Assembly: GCA_034420695.1 (NCBI GenBank)
Contig: DAOULB010000041.1
Coordinates: 54,819 to 118,818, forward strand
Reading direction: 5' to 3'
DNA: 64,000 nt
DNA from: Io17-Chloro-G2 sp034420695
Lineage (GTDB): Bacteria; Chloroflexota; Dehalococcoidia; Lucifugimonadales; UBA3495
Both the position numbers and the translations under genes were made by a program. This document shows, in pieces, positions 43,314-52,517 of this stretch. Position 1 is the stretch's first letter; each line of letters begins with the position of its first letter. Below the pieces are notes generated by a model that did no database searches, was not told the origin of the DNA, and worked only from the letters and a program-made list of their open reading frames with translations.

Positions 43314-45920
43314 ATGCCCACCCAAGAGGCGGCGGTGCTGCCGGTTTCGGTCCGACCCAGCAAGTACCGCATCACCCTGCAGCCCGACTTGGACAGCTTC
43401 ACCTTCAGCGGCAGCGAAGTTGTCGAAGTGGAAGTCGTTGAGCCCACTTCCACCATTATTGTGAACGCCGCCGAACTGGAAGTCCAATCGTGCCGCCTGG
43501 ATATGGCAGGAGCGGGCAGCAAGGAGCCGTCCGTCAGCCTGGACGAGGGCGCCGAAACCCTTACCTTGGACTTCGGCGAACCGCTTCCCACCGGCAAAGC
43601 GGAACTTTTCATTGAATTCACTGGGGAGTTGAACGACAAGCTCCGGGGCTTCTACCGCAGCCAGTACCAGACGCCGGACGGGGAGACCCGTTCCTTGGCT
43701 ACCACCCAGTTCGAGTCCACCGATGCCCGCCGTGCCTTCCCCTGTTGGGACGAACCGGCCCACAAGGCCAGCTTCGAAGTTACCCTGGTTTTCCAAGACA
43801 CGCTCAACGCCATTTCCAATACCCCGGTGGTTGAGGAGTCGCCGGCCGGCCCCGGTCTGAAGTCGGTCCGGTTTGCTGAAACTCCGGTTATGTCAACCTA
43901 CCTCCTGGCTTTCGTGGTGGGCGATTTGGTTTCCACCCACGCCGACTACACCGGCCAGGGCGTTAAGACCAAGGTGGGGGTGTGGACCACCCGGGGCAAC
44001 GAGGAGAAGGGCCAGTTCGCCTTGGATACCTCGGTTAAGCTGCTGTCCTTCTTCAACGAATACTTCGACATTCCGTATCCCTTGGAGAAGCTGGACCACA
44101 TCGCCATTCCCGACTTTGCTGCCGGCGCCATGGAGAACTGGGGGGCCATTACCTACCGGGAGACCGCTCTGCTGGTGGACCCGGTGAACTCCTCGGCGGG
44201 AACCCGGCAGCGGGTGGCCGAAGTGGTGGCCCACGAGATGGCCCACATGTGGTTCGGCGATCTAGTGACCATGGAGTGGTGGGACGACCTTTGGCTTAAT
44301 GAAAGCTTTGCCTCCTGGATGGGCACCAAGGCCGTGGACTGGCTCTTCCCCGAATGGGCCATGTGGACCCAGTTCGTCAACATGGACACCAACCGGGCCC
44401 TGAGCTTGGACGGCCTGAAGAACTCCCACCCCATCGAGCAGGAAGTCAATGACCCGGCCGAGGTGAGCCAGCTCTTCGACGCCATCAGCTACAGCAAGGG
44501 GGCTTCGGTGCTCCGGATGCTGGAGCAGTTCCTGACGCCGGAGGTATTCAGGCAAGGACTTCGCCGCTACATCTCGGCCCACCAGTACGGCAATGCCCGC
44601 ACCGAGGACCTGTGGTCGGCCTTGGAAGAGGCGTCGCAGCAGCCTGTAACCGCCATCATGGACTCCTGGGTCAAGCAGATGGGCTACCCGGTGCTCAACG
44701 TCAGCGCCGCCCCGGCAGGTGACGACCTTGACTTGACCCTGGAGCAGGAGAGGTTCGTTTACGACAACCCGGAGGGCGACTCGGGCGCTGCCGGTGAGGC
44801 GGACTCCCAGTTGTGGCGAGTGCCCGTGGGCGTGACTTCCGGTGTCGGGCAGCCCCGGACCACTGTCATGGAAGAGAGCCGAACGAGCCTGCAAATCCCC
44901 GGAGCGTCGGCCGCTTCCTGGTTCAAGGTGAACCCGGACCAGACCGGCTTCTTCCGGGTCAACTACTCCGCGGAAGACTGGCAGCGGTTGATCCCCGCTA
45001 TCCGGTCGCTGGAACTGCCGGCCACCGACCGCCTGGGCATCCAGAACGACGCCTACGCCCTGTCCCGGGCCGGACTACTGGGGGTTACCCAGTTCCTGTC
45101 CTTGGCCCAAGCCTATCAGAACGAGACCGACGCCTCGGTCTGGAGCGACTTGGCCAGCAACCTGCGGGACATTGACCTGTTATTGGCGGACGAGCCCTGC
45201 CACGAAGCTTTCCGGTCGTCCTGCCGCGAGTTGTTCGCCCCGGCCGCCGGAAGGGTGGGCTGGGATGCCCGGCCCGGTGACGGCCACTTGGACGCCCTGC
45301 TGCGCAGCACCGTTCTCAGCCAAGCCGGCTCCTACGGTGACCAAGCGGTCATCGATCAAGCCGTGGCCAGGTTCCAAGGCTATTTGGAAGACCACGCCAC
45401 GGTTCACCCCGACCTGAGGGGCGTTGTCCTCACCCTGGCGGCCCAAGCCGGCGACCGCGGTGCCTATGACCGGATGTGGGAACTGGAAAAGGAGACCCCA
45501 CTGCAAGAGGAGAAAATTCGGGTGCTGGTTTCCCTGGCCCGGTTCTCCCAGCCGGAACTGCTCCAAGAGACGCTGGACCGCTCCTTGACCGACGACGTCC
45601 GTTCTCAAGATACCATCACCGTGGTCACTGCCGTGGCCTCCAACCTGAAGGGACGGCAACTGGCCTGGGACTTCGTCAAGGCCCGCTGGGAGGAGTTCGA
45701 CCGGCGCTACGGCGGCGGCGGCTTCGGTCTGATGCGGCTGGTCTCGGTATGTGGCAACTTCTCCGACGCCGAGCACATGAATGACGTGGAGGAGTTCTTC
45801 AAGGACCACCCAGCGCCTGCCGCCGAACGGACCATCCGGCAGGCCTTGGAGCGAATCCGCCTGCACATCGCCTGGCTGGGCCGCAACCGTGAAGATGTAG
45901 CCCGGTGGCTGGGTAGCTAA
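43314..45920 (+). CDS. M1-family zinc aminopeptidase
   Basis: The 868-residue protein has the M1 layout: an N-terminal beta domain (LPVSVRPSKYRITLQPDL), the GAMEN motif within AGAMENWGAITYRETALL, the zinc motif HEMAH (307-311) with a downstream LNESFASWMG supplying the third ligand, and a helical C-terminal ERAP1-like domain from about 540 (ASWFKVNPDQTGFFRVNY). No signal peptide is present, so it is cytoplasmic and should remove N-terminal residues from peptides. The ATG has GGAGGA upstream. metH follows 34 bp downstream. Confidence 0.94.
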   Translation: MPTQEAAVLPVSVRPSKYRITLQPDLDSFTFSGSEVVEVEVVEPTSTIIVNAAELEVQSCRLDMAGAGSKEPSVSLDEGAETLTLDFGEPLPTGKAELFIEFTGELNDKLRGFYRSQYQTPDGETRSLATTQFESTDARRAFPCWDEPAHKASFEVTLVFQDTLNAISNTPVVEESPAGPGLKSVRFAETPVMSTYLLAFVVGDLVSTHADYTGQGVKTKVGVWTTRGNEEKGQFALDTSVKLLSFFNEYFDIPYPLEKLDHIAIPDFAAGAMENWGAITYRETALLVDPVNSSAGTRQRVAEVVAHEMAHMWFGDLVTMEWWDDLWLNESFASWMGTKAVDWLFPEWAMWTQFVNMDTNRALSLDGLKNSHPIEQEVNDPAEVSQLFDAISYSKGASVLRMLEQFLTPEVFRQGLRRYISAHQYGNARTEDLWSALEEASQQPVTAIMDSWVKQMGYPVLNVSAAPAGDDLDLTLEQERFVYDNPEGDSGAAGEADSQLWRVPVGVTSGVGQPRTTVMEESRTSLQIPGASAASWFKVNPDQTGFFRVNYSAEDWQRLIPAIRSLELPATDRLGIQNDAYALSRAGLLGVTQFLSLAQAYQNETDASVWSDLASNLRDIDLLLADEPCHEAFRSSCRELFAPAAGRVGWDARPGDGHLDALLRSTVLSQAGSYGDQAVIDQAVARFQGYLEDHATVHPDLRGVVLTLAAQAGDRGAYDRMWELEKETPLQEEKIRVLVSLARFSQPELLQETLDRSLTDDVRSQDTITVVTAVASNLKGRQLAWDFVKARWEEFDRRYGGGGFGLMRLVSVCGNFSDAEHMNDVEEFFKDHPAPAAERTIRQALERIRLHIAWLGRNREDVARWLGS

Positions 45921-45954
45921 ACGGCCCAAAACTGACCATTTTCGGAAAGAATCT

Positions 45955-48900
45955 ATGGCAACCAATCCACGCATCGAACAACTGAAATCCCTGCTTGCCC
46001 AGAGGGTGCTGGTCATGGACGGCGCAATGGGCACCGCCATCCAGGCTCTTGACCTGGAGGCCGAAGACTTCGGCGGCCCCGAGTACGAGGGTTGCAACGA
46101 AAACCTTGTGCTCACCAACCCTGAAGCCATCGCCGGCATTCACCAAGCTTACCTGGATGCCGGCGCCGACATCATTGAGACCAACACCTTCGGAGCGACC
46201 TCAGTGGTGCTGGCCGAGTACGGCTTGGCCCACGAGGCCCGGCGCATCAACCGGGAGGCCGCCCAGATGGCCCGCCGCTTGGCCGACGCGGCCTCCTCTC
46301 CGGAAAACCCCCGCTTCGTGGCCGGCTCCATGGGGCCTACCACCAAGAGCATATCCGTCACCGGCGGCACCAACTTCGACGAATTGGCCGAGGCCTACCG
46401 GGAGCAGGCACTGGGCTTGATGGAGGGCGGCGCCGACGTTCTGCTTTTGGAGACAGTACAGGACACCATCAACGTCAAGGCAGGGCTGGAAGGGATAGAC
46501 CGTGCGGCTGCCGACCTGGGTCTAGACCCGGGCGTGGCGGTGCAAGGCACGGTGGAGCCCATGGGCACCCTCTTGGCAGGGCAGGATGCCGAGGCGTTTT
46601 ACACTTCCCTGGCCCACCGGGACCTGCTGTGGATCGGCTTCAACTGCGCCACTGGCCCTGAATTCATGACCGACCATCTCAGGACCCTTTCCGACCTTTC
46701 CCGATTCCCGGTGGCTTGCGTGCCCAATGCAGGCCTGCCCGACGAGAACGGGCGGTACAACGAGACTCCCGAACTGCTGACCGAAAGCCTGGCCCGCTTT
46801 ATTGAAGAAGGGTGGGTGAACTTGGTGGGCGGTTGCTGCGGGACCACCCACGACCACATCGAACTCCTGCACCAAGCTGCCTCCGCCAAGCCGCCCAACC
46901 GGACCGTCATGGCGGAAGGCGCTCCGGCCCAGGTCACCCGCGTCTCGGGAATAGAAGCCTTGGTGGTGGACGAAGACACCCGGCCGGTCATCGTCGGCGA
47001 GCGGACAAACGTTTTGGGTAGCCGCCGTTTCCGCCAGCTTATCGGAAGGGGCGCTTTTGAAGAGGCCTCGGAGGTAGGCCGGCGCCAAGTGAGAAACGGC
47101 GCTCACGTTCTGGACGTCTGCCTCCAGGACCCGGACCGGGATGAAATGGCCGACGTAACCACCTTCCTGGAAATCCTTACCAAGAAGACCAAGGCCCCCA
47201 TCATGATCGACTCCACCGACCAGCGGGTGGTCGAGGAGGCACTTAAACGCCTGCAAGGCAAGTCGATTATCAACTCCATCAACTTGGAAGACGGGGAAAC
47301 CCGATTCCAGTTGGTGGTGCCCTTGGCCCGCCGGTACGGCGCGGCGCTTGTCGTCGGCTGCATCGACGAAGACAAGGAGCAGGCCCAAGCCATCACCCGG
47401 CAACGCAAGCTGGAGGTGGCCCTGCGGTCCTACAACCTGCTTACCGAAAAGTACCGGGTTGAGCCAGCCGACATCATCTTTGACCCATTGGTCTTCCCTT
47501 GCGGCACTGGTGACCAGAATTACCTTGGATCGGCGGCTGAGACCATAGAGGGAGTCCGGCTTATCAAAGAGAACCTGCCCGAAACTAAAACGGTCTTGGG
47601 CATATCCAACGTCTCGTTTGGCCTGCCCGCTGCCGGGCGGGAAGTCCTTAATTCGGTGTTCCTCTACCACTGTGTCCAAGCCGGGCTGGACATGGCGATA
47701 GTCAACTCGGAACTGATGCAGCGCTACGCCTCCATTCCGGCGGAAGAGGTCAAACTGGCCGAGGACCTCATCTGGAACGTTGGCGAAGACCCGGTGGCGG
47801 CCTTTGCCGCCCACTTCCGGGACAAGGCTCCAGCCGCCACCCGGGAGGAGCGCAGCAACCTCCCCTTGGAAGAAAGACTGGCCCTTGCCATCATCGAGGG
47901 CACCAAGGAAGGGTTGGCGGAAGACTTGGATGAGGCCATGGGCGGGCGGCAGCCCCTAGAAATTATCAACGGCCCCCTCATGGCCGGAATGGAAGAGGTG
48001 GGGAGGCAGTTCAACGCCAATCAGTTGATTGTGGCCGAAGTGCTCCAGTCGGCAGAGGCTATGAAATTTGCCGTATCCCACTTGGAGCCCCACATGGAGC
48101 GGGCCGAGGCCGAAAGCGCCGGCAAGGGCAAGATTCTGCTTGCCACGGTGAAGGGGGACGTTCACGACATCGGCAAAAACCTAGTGGAGATAATCCTTTC
48201 CAACAATGGCTACCAAGTCATCAACTTGGGCATAAAGGTGCCGCCCCAGGACCTGATAGACGCCTACCGGCTGCACCAGCCCGACATGATCGGCCTGTCC
48301 GGCCTGCTGGTTAAGTCGGCCCAGATGATGGTAGAGACCGTGCGCGACTTCCAGCAGCCGGGCGTAAACTGCCCCATCCTAGTGGGCGGTGCCGCCCTTT
48401 CCAACCGGTTCACCCGTATGCGCATTGCCCCGGAGCACAGCAACCTCGTGGTTTACGCTTCCGACGCCATGAACGGCTTGGCCTTGGCCAACACCATCCA
48501 GGAAGCTGACGAACGGGTGAAGCTCACCGAGGCTCTGTCGGAAGAGACCCGGAAGATGCTGGACGCCGAAGGGGCTGCCGGGGCCGGAGATGATTCAGCC
48601 AGCCCGGCGGATGGGGCGGCTCCCGCGGTAAGTATCAATCATGAAGGTCTCCCTCCCAGGCCGCCCGACCTGCTCCATCACGTGTTGCGGGACTTCAGCT
48701 TGGACGAGGTTTTCCCCTACATCAATCCCCAGATGCTGTACGTCCGCCATCTGGGCTACAAGGGCCGGTTCGCCGAGGCGCTGGAAGCCGGGGAACCCGG
48801 GGCCTTGGAGTTGAGGGACTCGGTGCGCCGGGTGGAAGACTTGGTGCTGGAAACCTCCAACATCACCGCAGACGCCGTGTTCAAGTTCTTCCCCGCCCGG

Positions 48901-49491
48901 TCCGAGGGCCAAGACCTGCTCATCTACGGGCCCGAAAGCGGGGACGTTCTGGAGCGCTTCCACTTCGGCCGGCAGTCCAGGGGCGACAGGCTTTGCCTGT
49001 CGGACTTCGTCAGACCCGCCTCCACCGGTGAGCCGGACTACGTGGGCATGTTTGTGACCACGGTGGGGCCGGGGGTGTCTGAACTCTCGGAAAGGCTCAA
49101 GGCCGAAGGCCAGTATTTGAACTCCCACATCCTTCAGGCCCTGGCCATCGAAAGCGCCGAAGCCTTCGCCGAACTTTTGCACCAGCGGATGCGTCGTATG
49201 TGGGGAATTGGCGACCCACTGGACATCTCCTTCCAGGACCTGTTCCGCGTCCAGTACCGCGGGTGCCGTTTTTCCTTCGGCTACCCCGCTTGTCCGAGGC
49301 TGGAAGACCAGGAGCAGCTTTTCCGGCTGCTGGACGTCACTTCCCACATAGGGGTGGAGTTGACCGAAGGGTACATGATGGAGCCGGAATCCACGGTTTC
49401 CGCCTTGGTGTTGCACCACCCTGCTGCCAAGTACTTCAGCCTCAGCCCCCAGGACATAGAACGTTTGGAACAAGCGGCAAGCCCAGGCTAG
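45955..49491 (+). CDS. metH: Cobalamin-dependent methionine synthase
   Basis: The 1178-residue protein has the full MetH layout. The homocysteine domain (1-310) has VMDGAMGTAIQ, ETNTFGA and the zinc cysteines in FNCATGPEF and GGCCGTTHDH. The methyl-THF domain (330-620) has VGERTNVLGSR and IMIDSTD. The B12 cap and B12-binding domain have GDVHDIGKNLVEIIL with His737 as lower ligand, and IGLSGLLVKSAQMMVE. The C-terminal activation domain has HLGYKGRF and YPACPRLEDQEQLF. It methylates homocysteine from methyl-THF. No B12 riboswitch is visible in the 34-bp spacer upstream. fhs follows after a racemase-like gene, a sensible folate pairing. Confidence 0.96.
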   Translation: MATNPRIEQLKSLLAQRVLVMDGAMGTAIQALDLEAEDFGGPEYEGCNENLVLTNPEAIAGIHQAYLDAGADIIETNTFGATSVVLAEYGLAHEARRINREAAQMARRLADAASSPENPRFVAGSMGPTTKSISVTGGTNFDELAEAYREQALGLMEGGADVLLLETVQDTINVKAGLEGIDRAAADLGLDPGVAVQGTVEPMGTLLAGQDAEAFYTSLAHRDLLWIGFNCATGPEFMTDHLRTLSDLSRFPVACVPNAGLPDENGRYNETPELLTESLARFIEEGWVNLVGGCCGTTHDHIELLHQAASAKPPNRTVMAEGAPAQVTRVSGIEALVVDEDTRPVIVGERTNVLGSRRFRQLIGRGAFEEASEVGRRQVRNGAHVLDVCLQDPDRDEMADVTTFLEILTKKTKAPIMIDSTDQRVVEEALKRLQGKSIINSINLEDGETRFQLVVPLARRYGAALVVGCIDEDKEQAQAITRQRKLEVALRSYNLLTEKYRVEPADIIFDPLVFPCGTGDQNYLGSAAETIEGVRLIKENLPETKTVLGISNVSFGLPAAGREVLNSVFLYHCVQAGLDMAIVNSELMQRYASIPAEEVKLAEDLIWNVGEDPVAAFAAHFRDKAPAATREERSNLPLEERLALAIIEGTKEGLAEDLDEAMGGRQPLEIINGPLMAGMEEVGRQFNANQLIVAEVLQSAEAMKFAVSHLEPHMERAEAESAGKGKILLATVKGDVHDIGKNLVEIILSNNGYQVINLGIKVPPQDLIDAYRLHQPDMIGLSGLLVKSAQMMVETVRDFQQPGVNCPILVGGAALSNRFTRMRIAPEHSNLVVYASDAMNGLALANTIQEADERVKLTEALSEETRKMLDAEGAAGAGDDSASPADGAAPAVSINHEGLPPRPPDLLHHVLRDFSLDEVFPYINPQMLYVRHLGYKGRFAEALEAGEPGALELRDSVRRVEDLVLETSNITADAVFKFFPARSEGQDLLIYGPESGDVLERFHFGRQSRGDRLCLSDFVRPASTGEPDYVGMFVTTVGPGVSELSERLKAEGQYLNSHILQALAIESAEAFAELLHQRMRRMWGIGDPLDISFQDLFRVQYRGCRFSFGYPACPRLEDQEQLFRLLDVTSHIGVELTEGYMMEPESTVSALVLHHPAAKYFSLSPQDIERLEQAASPG

Positions 49492-49543
49492 CTCGGCAAG
49501 GATAGAAGCGGCCCGGCTAAGTTCCCTTCAGAGGCAATATTTC

Positions 49544-50194
49544 ATGCGCGTTGTAATGATTCATGCCATTGCTGAATCGATGCCCCCGGTCAGGACTGCC
49601 TTCGGGCAAGTGTTTCCGGAGGCGGAGGTGGTCAATATTCTGGACGACAGCCTGCTCGTCGATTTTGACGACACCCTCACCCCCGGCTTGGTGCGGCGAA
49701 TGAGCCGCTTGGTGACTTACGCCGCCGACCACGGCGCCGACGCCGTCGGCCTGGCCTGTTCGGTCTATGCCCCCGCCGTGGAAACCATTCAGGACTTGGT
49801 TAACGTGCCCTTGGTCTCTTCCTACGGTCCCGTAATGGACGATGCAGTCGCCTCCGGGTCCAGGGTCGGCATCATCTCTTCGGTAGCGGCCACTGCCCGG
49901 GACGCCGAACACTACCTGCTGAAGGCCGCTGCGGAGAAAAACGCCTCGGTGGAGCCCTTTTCCCGCTTGGCCGAGGACCTCATCCCGGTGCTCCGGCGCG
50001 ATGGGGAGGAGGGCTTTCGGGAGCGGCTGTTGGAAGAAGCCAATGCCCTGGCGCCCCACGTGGACGCCGTTCTGTTCAGCCAGTTCTCCATGGCCACCGC
50101 GCTGGAACACGTCAGCCGCCATTGCCCCGTACCGGTTCTGTCTCCTCCTCACAGCAGCGCCCGCCGCTTGAGGGAGTTGCTGCAGGTGTCCTGA
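49544..50194 (+). CDS. Aspartate/glutamate racemase-family protein
   Basis: The 216-residue protein has the Asp/Glu racemase fold: an N-terminal VVMIHAIAESMPPV strand, ADHGADAVGLACSVYAPAV with one active-site-type Cys, SRVGIISSVAATARDAEHYL, and VDAVLFSQFSMATAL. The second catalytic Cys of true racemases is replaced in FSQFSM, so it is more like maleate isomerase or arylmalonate decarboxylase relatives, or one-Cys members of unknown role. It lies between metH (52 bp) and fhs (69 bp) on the same strand. Confidence 0.75.
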   Translation: MRVVMIHAIAESMPPVRTAFGQVFPEAEVVNILDDSLLVDFDDTLTPGLVRRMSRLVTYAADHGADAVGLACSVYAPAVETIQDLVNVPLVSSYGPVMDDAVASGSRVGIISSVAATARDAEHYLLKAAAEKNASVEPFSRLAEDLIPVLRRDGEEGFRERLLEEANALAPHVDAVLFSQFSMATALEHVSRHCPVPVLSPPHSSARRLRELLQVS

Positions 50195-50263
50195 GGGCGG
50201 ATCTCCGGCCCTCACCGGGTTGGTCCGTTACGCTTTTCCTATTCGAACCATTGAGGAAACGCA

Positions 50264-51916
50264 GTGGAACCCATCACCAAGATCGCCGAGGATTTGGGTC
50301 TTAGGCCCGAGCACCTCATCCCCTACGGCCAGTTCAAGGCCAAGATTTCCTTGGATGCCATCGGCGGCATCTCCAATGGGCCCCCCTCCCGCCGCAAGGG
50401 CAAGCTGGTCGTCGTCACCGGGATCACCCCGACGCCGGCGGGCGAGGGCAAGACTACCACCGCCATTGGGCTGACCCAGGGGTTGGGCAAGCTTGGATAC
50501 CGGCCGGTGGTTAACCTGCGTGAGCCTTCCCTGGGGCCCATCTACGGCATTAAGGGCGGCGGCACCGGCGGAGGAAAGGCCCGGGTGGTGCCGGAGGATG
50601 AGATAAACATCCACTTCACCGGTGACGCCCATGCCGTGGCCTCCACCCACAACCTGCTGGCGGCCTTGGTGGACAACGCCGTGTACCGGGGAGCTGCCAA
50701 GGGCATGGAGCCCACCGGAATCCAGTGGTCCCGGGTCACCGACGCTTCCGATCGGGCCCTGCGCCAAGTCGTCACCGGCTTGGGCGGCAGCGCCAATAGC
50801 ACCCTGAGAGAGACCCGTTTTGACATTGTCACCGCTTCTGAGATCATGGCCCTGCTGGCCCTGTCCGACGGTCTTGAGGACATGCGGAACCGGCTGTCCC
50901 GCATCGTGGTCGGCAGCAACCCGGCCGGCGAGCCGGTGACGGTGGCCGACCTGGGGGTCTCCGGGGCGCTGATGACCGTGATGCGCCACGCCATCATGCC
51001 CAACTTGGTGCAGACCTTGGAAGGCCAGCCGGCCCTGATTCACGCCGGGCCTTTCGGAAATATAGCCCACGGCTGTAACTCCATCGTTGCCGACCGGTTG
51101 GGGCTGGAGTACGCCGACTTCGTCATCACCGAAGCGGGGTTCGGAGCCGACTTGGGATTTGAGAAATTTATGCACATCAAGGCCCGGCAGAGCGGCCTGA
51201 ACCCAGACGCCGCCGTTATTGTGGCCTCGCTGCGGGCCCTCCGCTGGCACGGGGGCGCCGGCCGCCGCGACCTTGCCCAGCCGAATTTGGAGGCACTGAC
51301 CGCCGGCGGCGCCAACTTGGCCCACTTGGTACGCATGATCACCGGCTTTGGGCTGCCATTGGTGGTGGCTATCAACCGGTTCCCCGGGGACAGCGAGGAA
51401 GAGTTGGCTGCGGTGCGGGAAATTGCCTCCCAAGCAGGAGCACGGTCCAGCGCGGAAATTTCCGGCTTCACCGACGGCGGAGAGGGCGGCGTCGCACTGG
51501 CTGGGGCCCTGGTAGAGGCCACGTCGGCCCCGGAGCCGCCCCCAATACAGTATGCCTACGACTTGAACGCCACTGTCGAGGATAAAGTCCTCGCCTTGGC
51601 CCGGACGGTTTACGGGGCCGCTGACGTCTCTTGGTCTGCCGAAGCCCGCCGAAAGTCCCGCTACTTCCAAGCCCAAGGATGGGGCGGGCTGCCCATATGC
51701 ATGGCCAAGACCCACCTGTCCATATCCCACGACCCGTCACTGCGGGGCAGCCCCTCGGGCTACACCTTCCCGATAACCGATATCCGGGCGTCGATAGGCG
51801 CAGGGTTCCTCTACGCCCTGGCCGGGCGCATCGAGACCCTGCCCGGCCTGCCCACCCAGCCCTTGGCCCTTAGTATGGACGTAGACGAGGCCGGCCAGGT
51901 GACTGGCCTGAGCTAA
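50264..51916 (+). CDS. fhs: Formate-tetrahydrofolate ligase
   Basis: The 550-residue protein has the FTHFS pattern: ITKIAEDLGLRPEHLIPYGQFKAKI, the P-loop TPTPAGEGKTTTAIGL (56-70), VNLREPSLGPIYGIKGGGTGGG, NIHFTGDAHAV, EAGFGADLGFEKFM and LPLVVAINRFPGDSEEE. It makes 10-formyl-THF from formate, THF and ATP. The start is a GTG. Its location next to metH links it to the folate one-carbon pool. Other Wood-Ljungdahl genes (acs, cdh) are not in the window, so an acetogenic role is not supported. Confidence 0.95.
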   Translation: MEPITKIAEDLGLRPEHLIPYGQFKAKISLDAIGGISNGPPSRRKGKLVVVTGITPTPAGEGKTTTAIGLTQGLGKLGYRPVVNLREPSLGPIYGIKGGGTGGGKARVVPEDEINIHFTGDAHAVASTHNLLAALVDNAVYRGAAKGMEPTGIQWSRVTDASDRALRQVVTGLGGSANSTLRETRFDIVTASEIMALLALSDGLEDMRNRLSRIVVGSNPAGEPVTVADLGVSGALMTVMRHAIMPNLVQTLEGQPALIHAGPFGNIAHGCNSIVADRLGLEYADFVITEAGFGADLGFEKFMHIKARQSGLNPDAAVIVASLRALRWHGGAGRRDLAQPNLEALTAGGANLAHLVRMITGFGLPLVVAINRFPGDSEEELAAVREIASQAGARSSAEISGFTDGGEGGVALAGALVEATSAPEPPPIQYAYDLNATVEDKVLALARTVYGAADVSWSAEARRKSRYFQAQGWGGLPICMAKTHLSISHDPSLRGSPSGYTFPITDIRASIGAGFLYALAGRIETLPGLPTQPLALSMDVDEAGQVTGLS

Positions 51917-52043
51917 CAAATGCCGAAGGGTTTCCGGGGAATTTTCTGAGCAACCAGAGGATTTTCGAGGATCCTTGGACGGTAAATCTGAAGCTCAGGG
52001 TTCTCAGATAGCCATAAAGTCTTACTTGTCGGGAGAATACTGA

Positions 52044-52364
52044 ATGATTTACGACTTCCGCGTTTACACCCTGAAACCCGGCGCGACCCAGGACTATATG
52101 GCCGCCGTGCGGGAAATTGCATTGCCCGTGCGGGAGAAGTACGGGGTCAAGCTGGCCGGATGGTACTACTCCGATGTTGGGGAGCTGAACCAAGTGGTGC
52201 ACATCTGGGGCTACCGCGACCACCAACACATGAACGAGGCCAAGGCCCAAGTAACCTCCGACCCGGACTGGACCGGCAAATATATGCCACGGGTGCGAGG
52301 GCTCATAGAATCCCAGAAGACGTACCTCATGCTCTCCCCGGACTTCGCCTCGACCCCCGCCTGA
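52044..52364 (+). CDS. NIPSNAP-family protein
   Basis: The 106-residue protein starts MIYDFRVYTLKPGATQDYMAAV and continues LAGWYYSDVGELNQVVHIWGYRDHQHM, which is the NIPSNAP pattern of a dimeric alpha/beta barrel. Bacterial members are small proteins of unknown function, often near oxidoreductases. The ribosome-binding site GGGAG lies eight bases before the ATG. A Baeyer-Villiger-type monooxygenase gene follows 153 bp later. Confidence 0.87.
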   Translation: MIYDFRVYTLKPGATQDYMAAVREIALPVREKYGVKLAGWYYSDVGELNQVVHIWGYRDHQHMNEAKAQVTSDPDWTGKYMPRVRGLIESQKTYLMLSPDFASTPA

Positions 52365-52517
52365 ACAATCCCGGTCTGAACGAATTTCTGCACGGCTGCG
52401 CCGGGAGATGCCATGGTGCGCCGTCGGGTATAATTCTGTTTGTTTCGCCGGGCTCAATTCGTTCCTCCGCTAAAACCCGGTTGAGACGCGAACAGCCAGC
52501 CGTTTGTGGAGGTCGTG

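Noticed and set aside
45921..45954. Cobalamin or SAM riboswitch before metH.
   Set aside because: Only 34 bases separate metH from the aminopeptidase gene, too few for either riboswitch.
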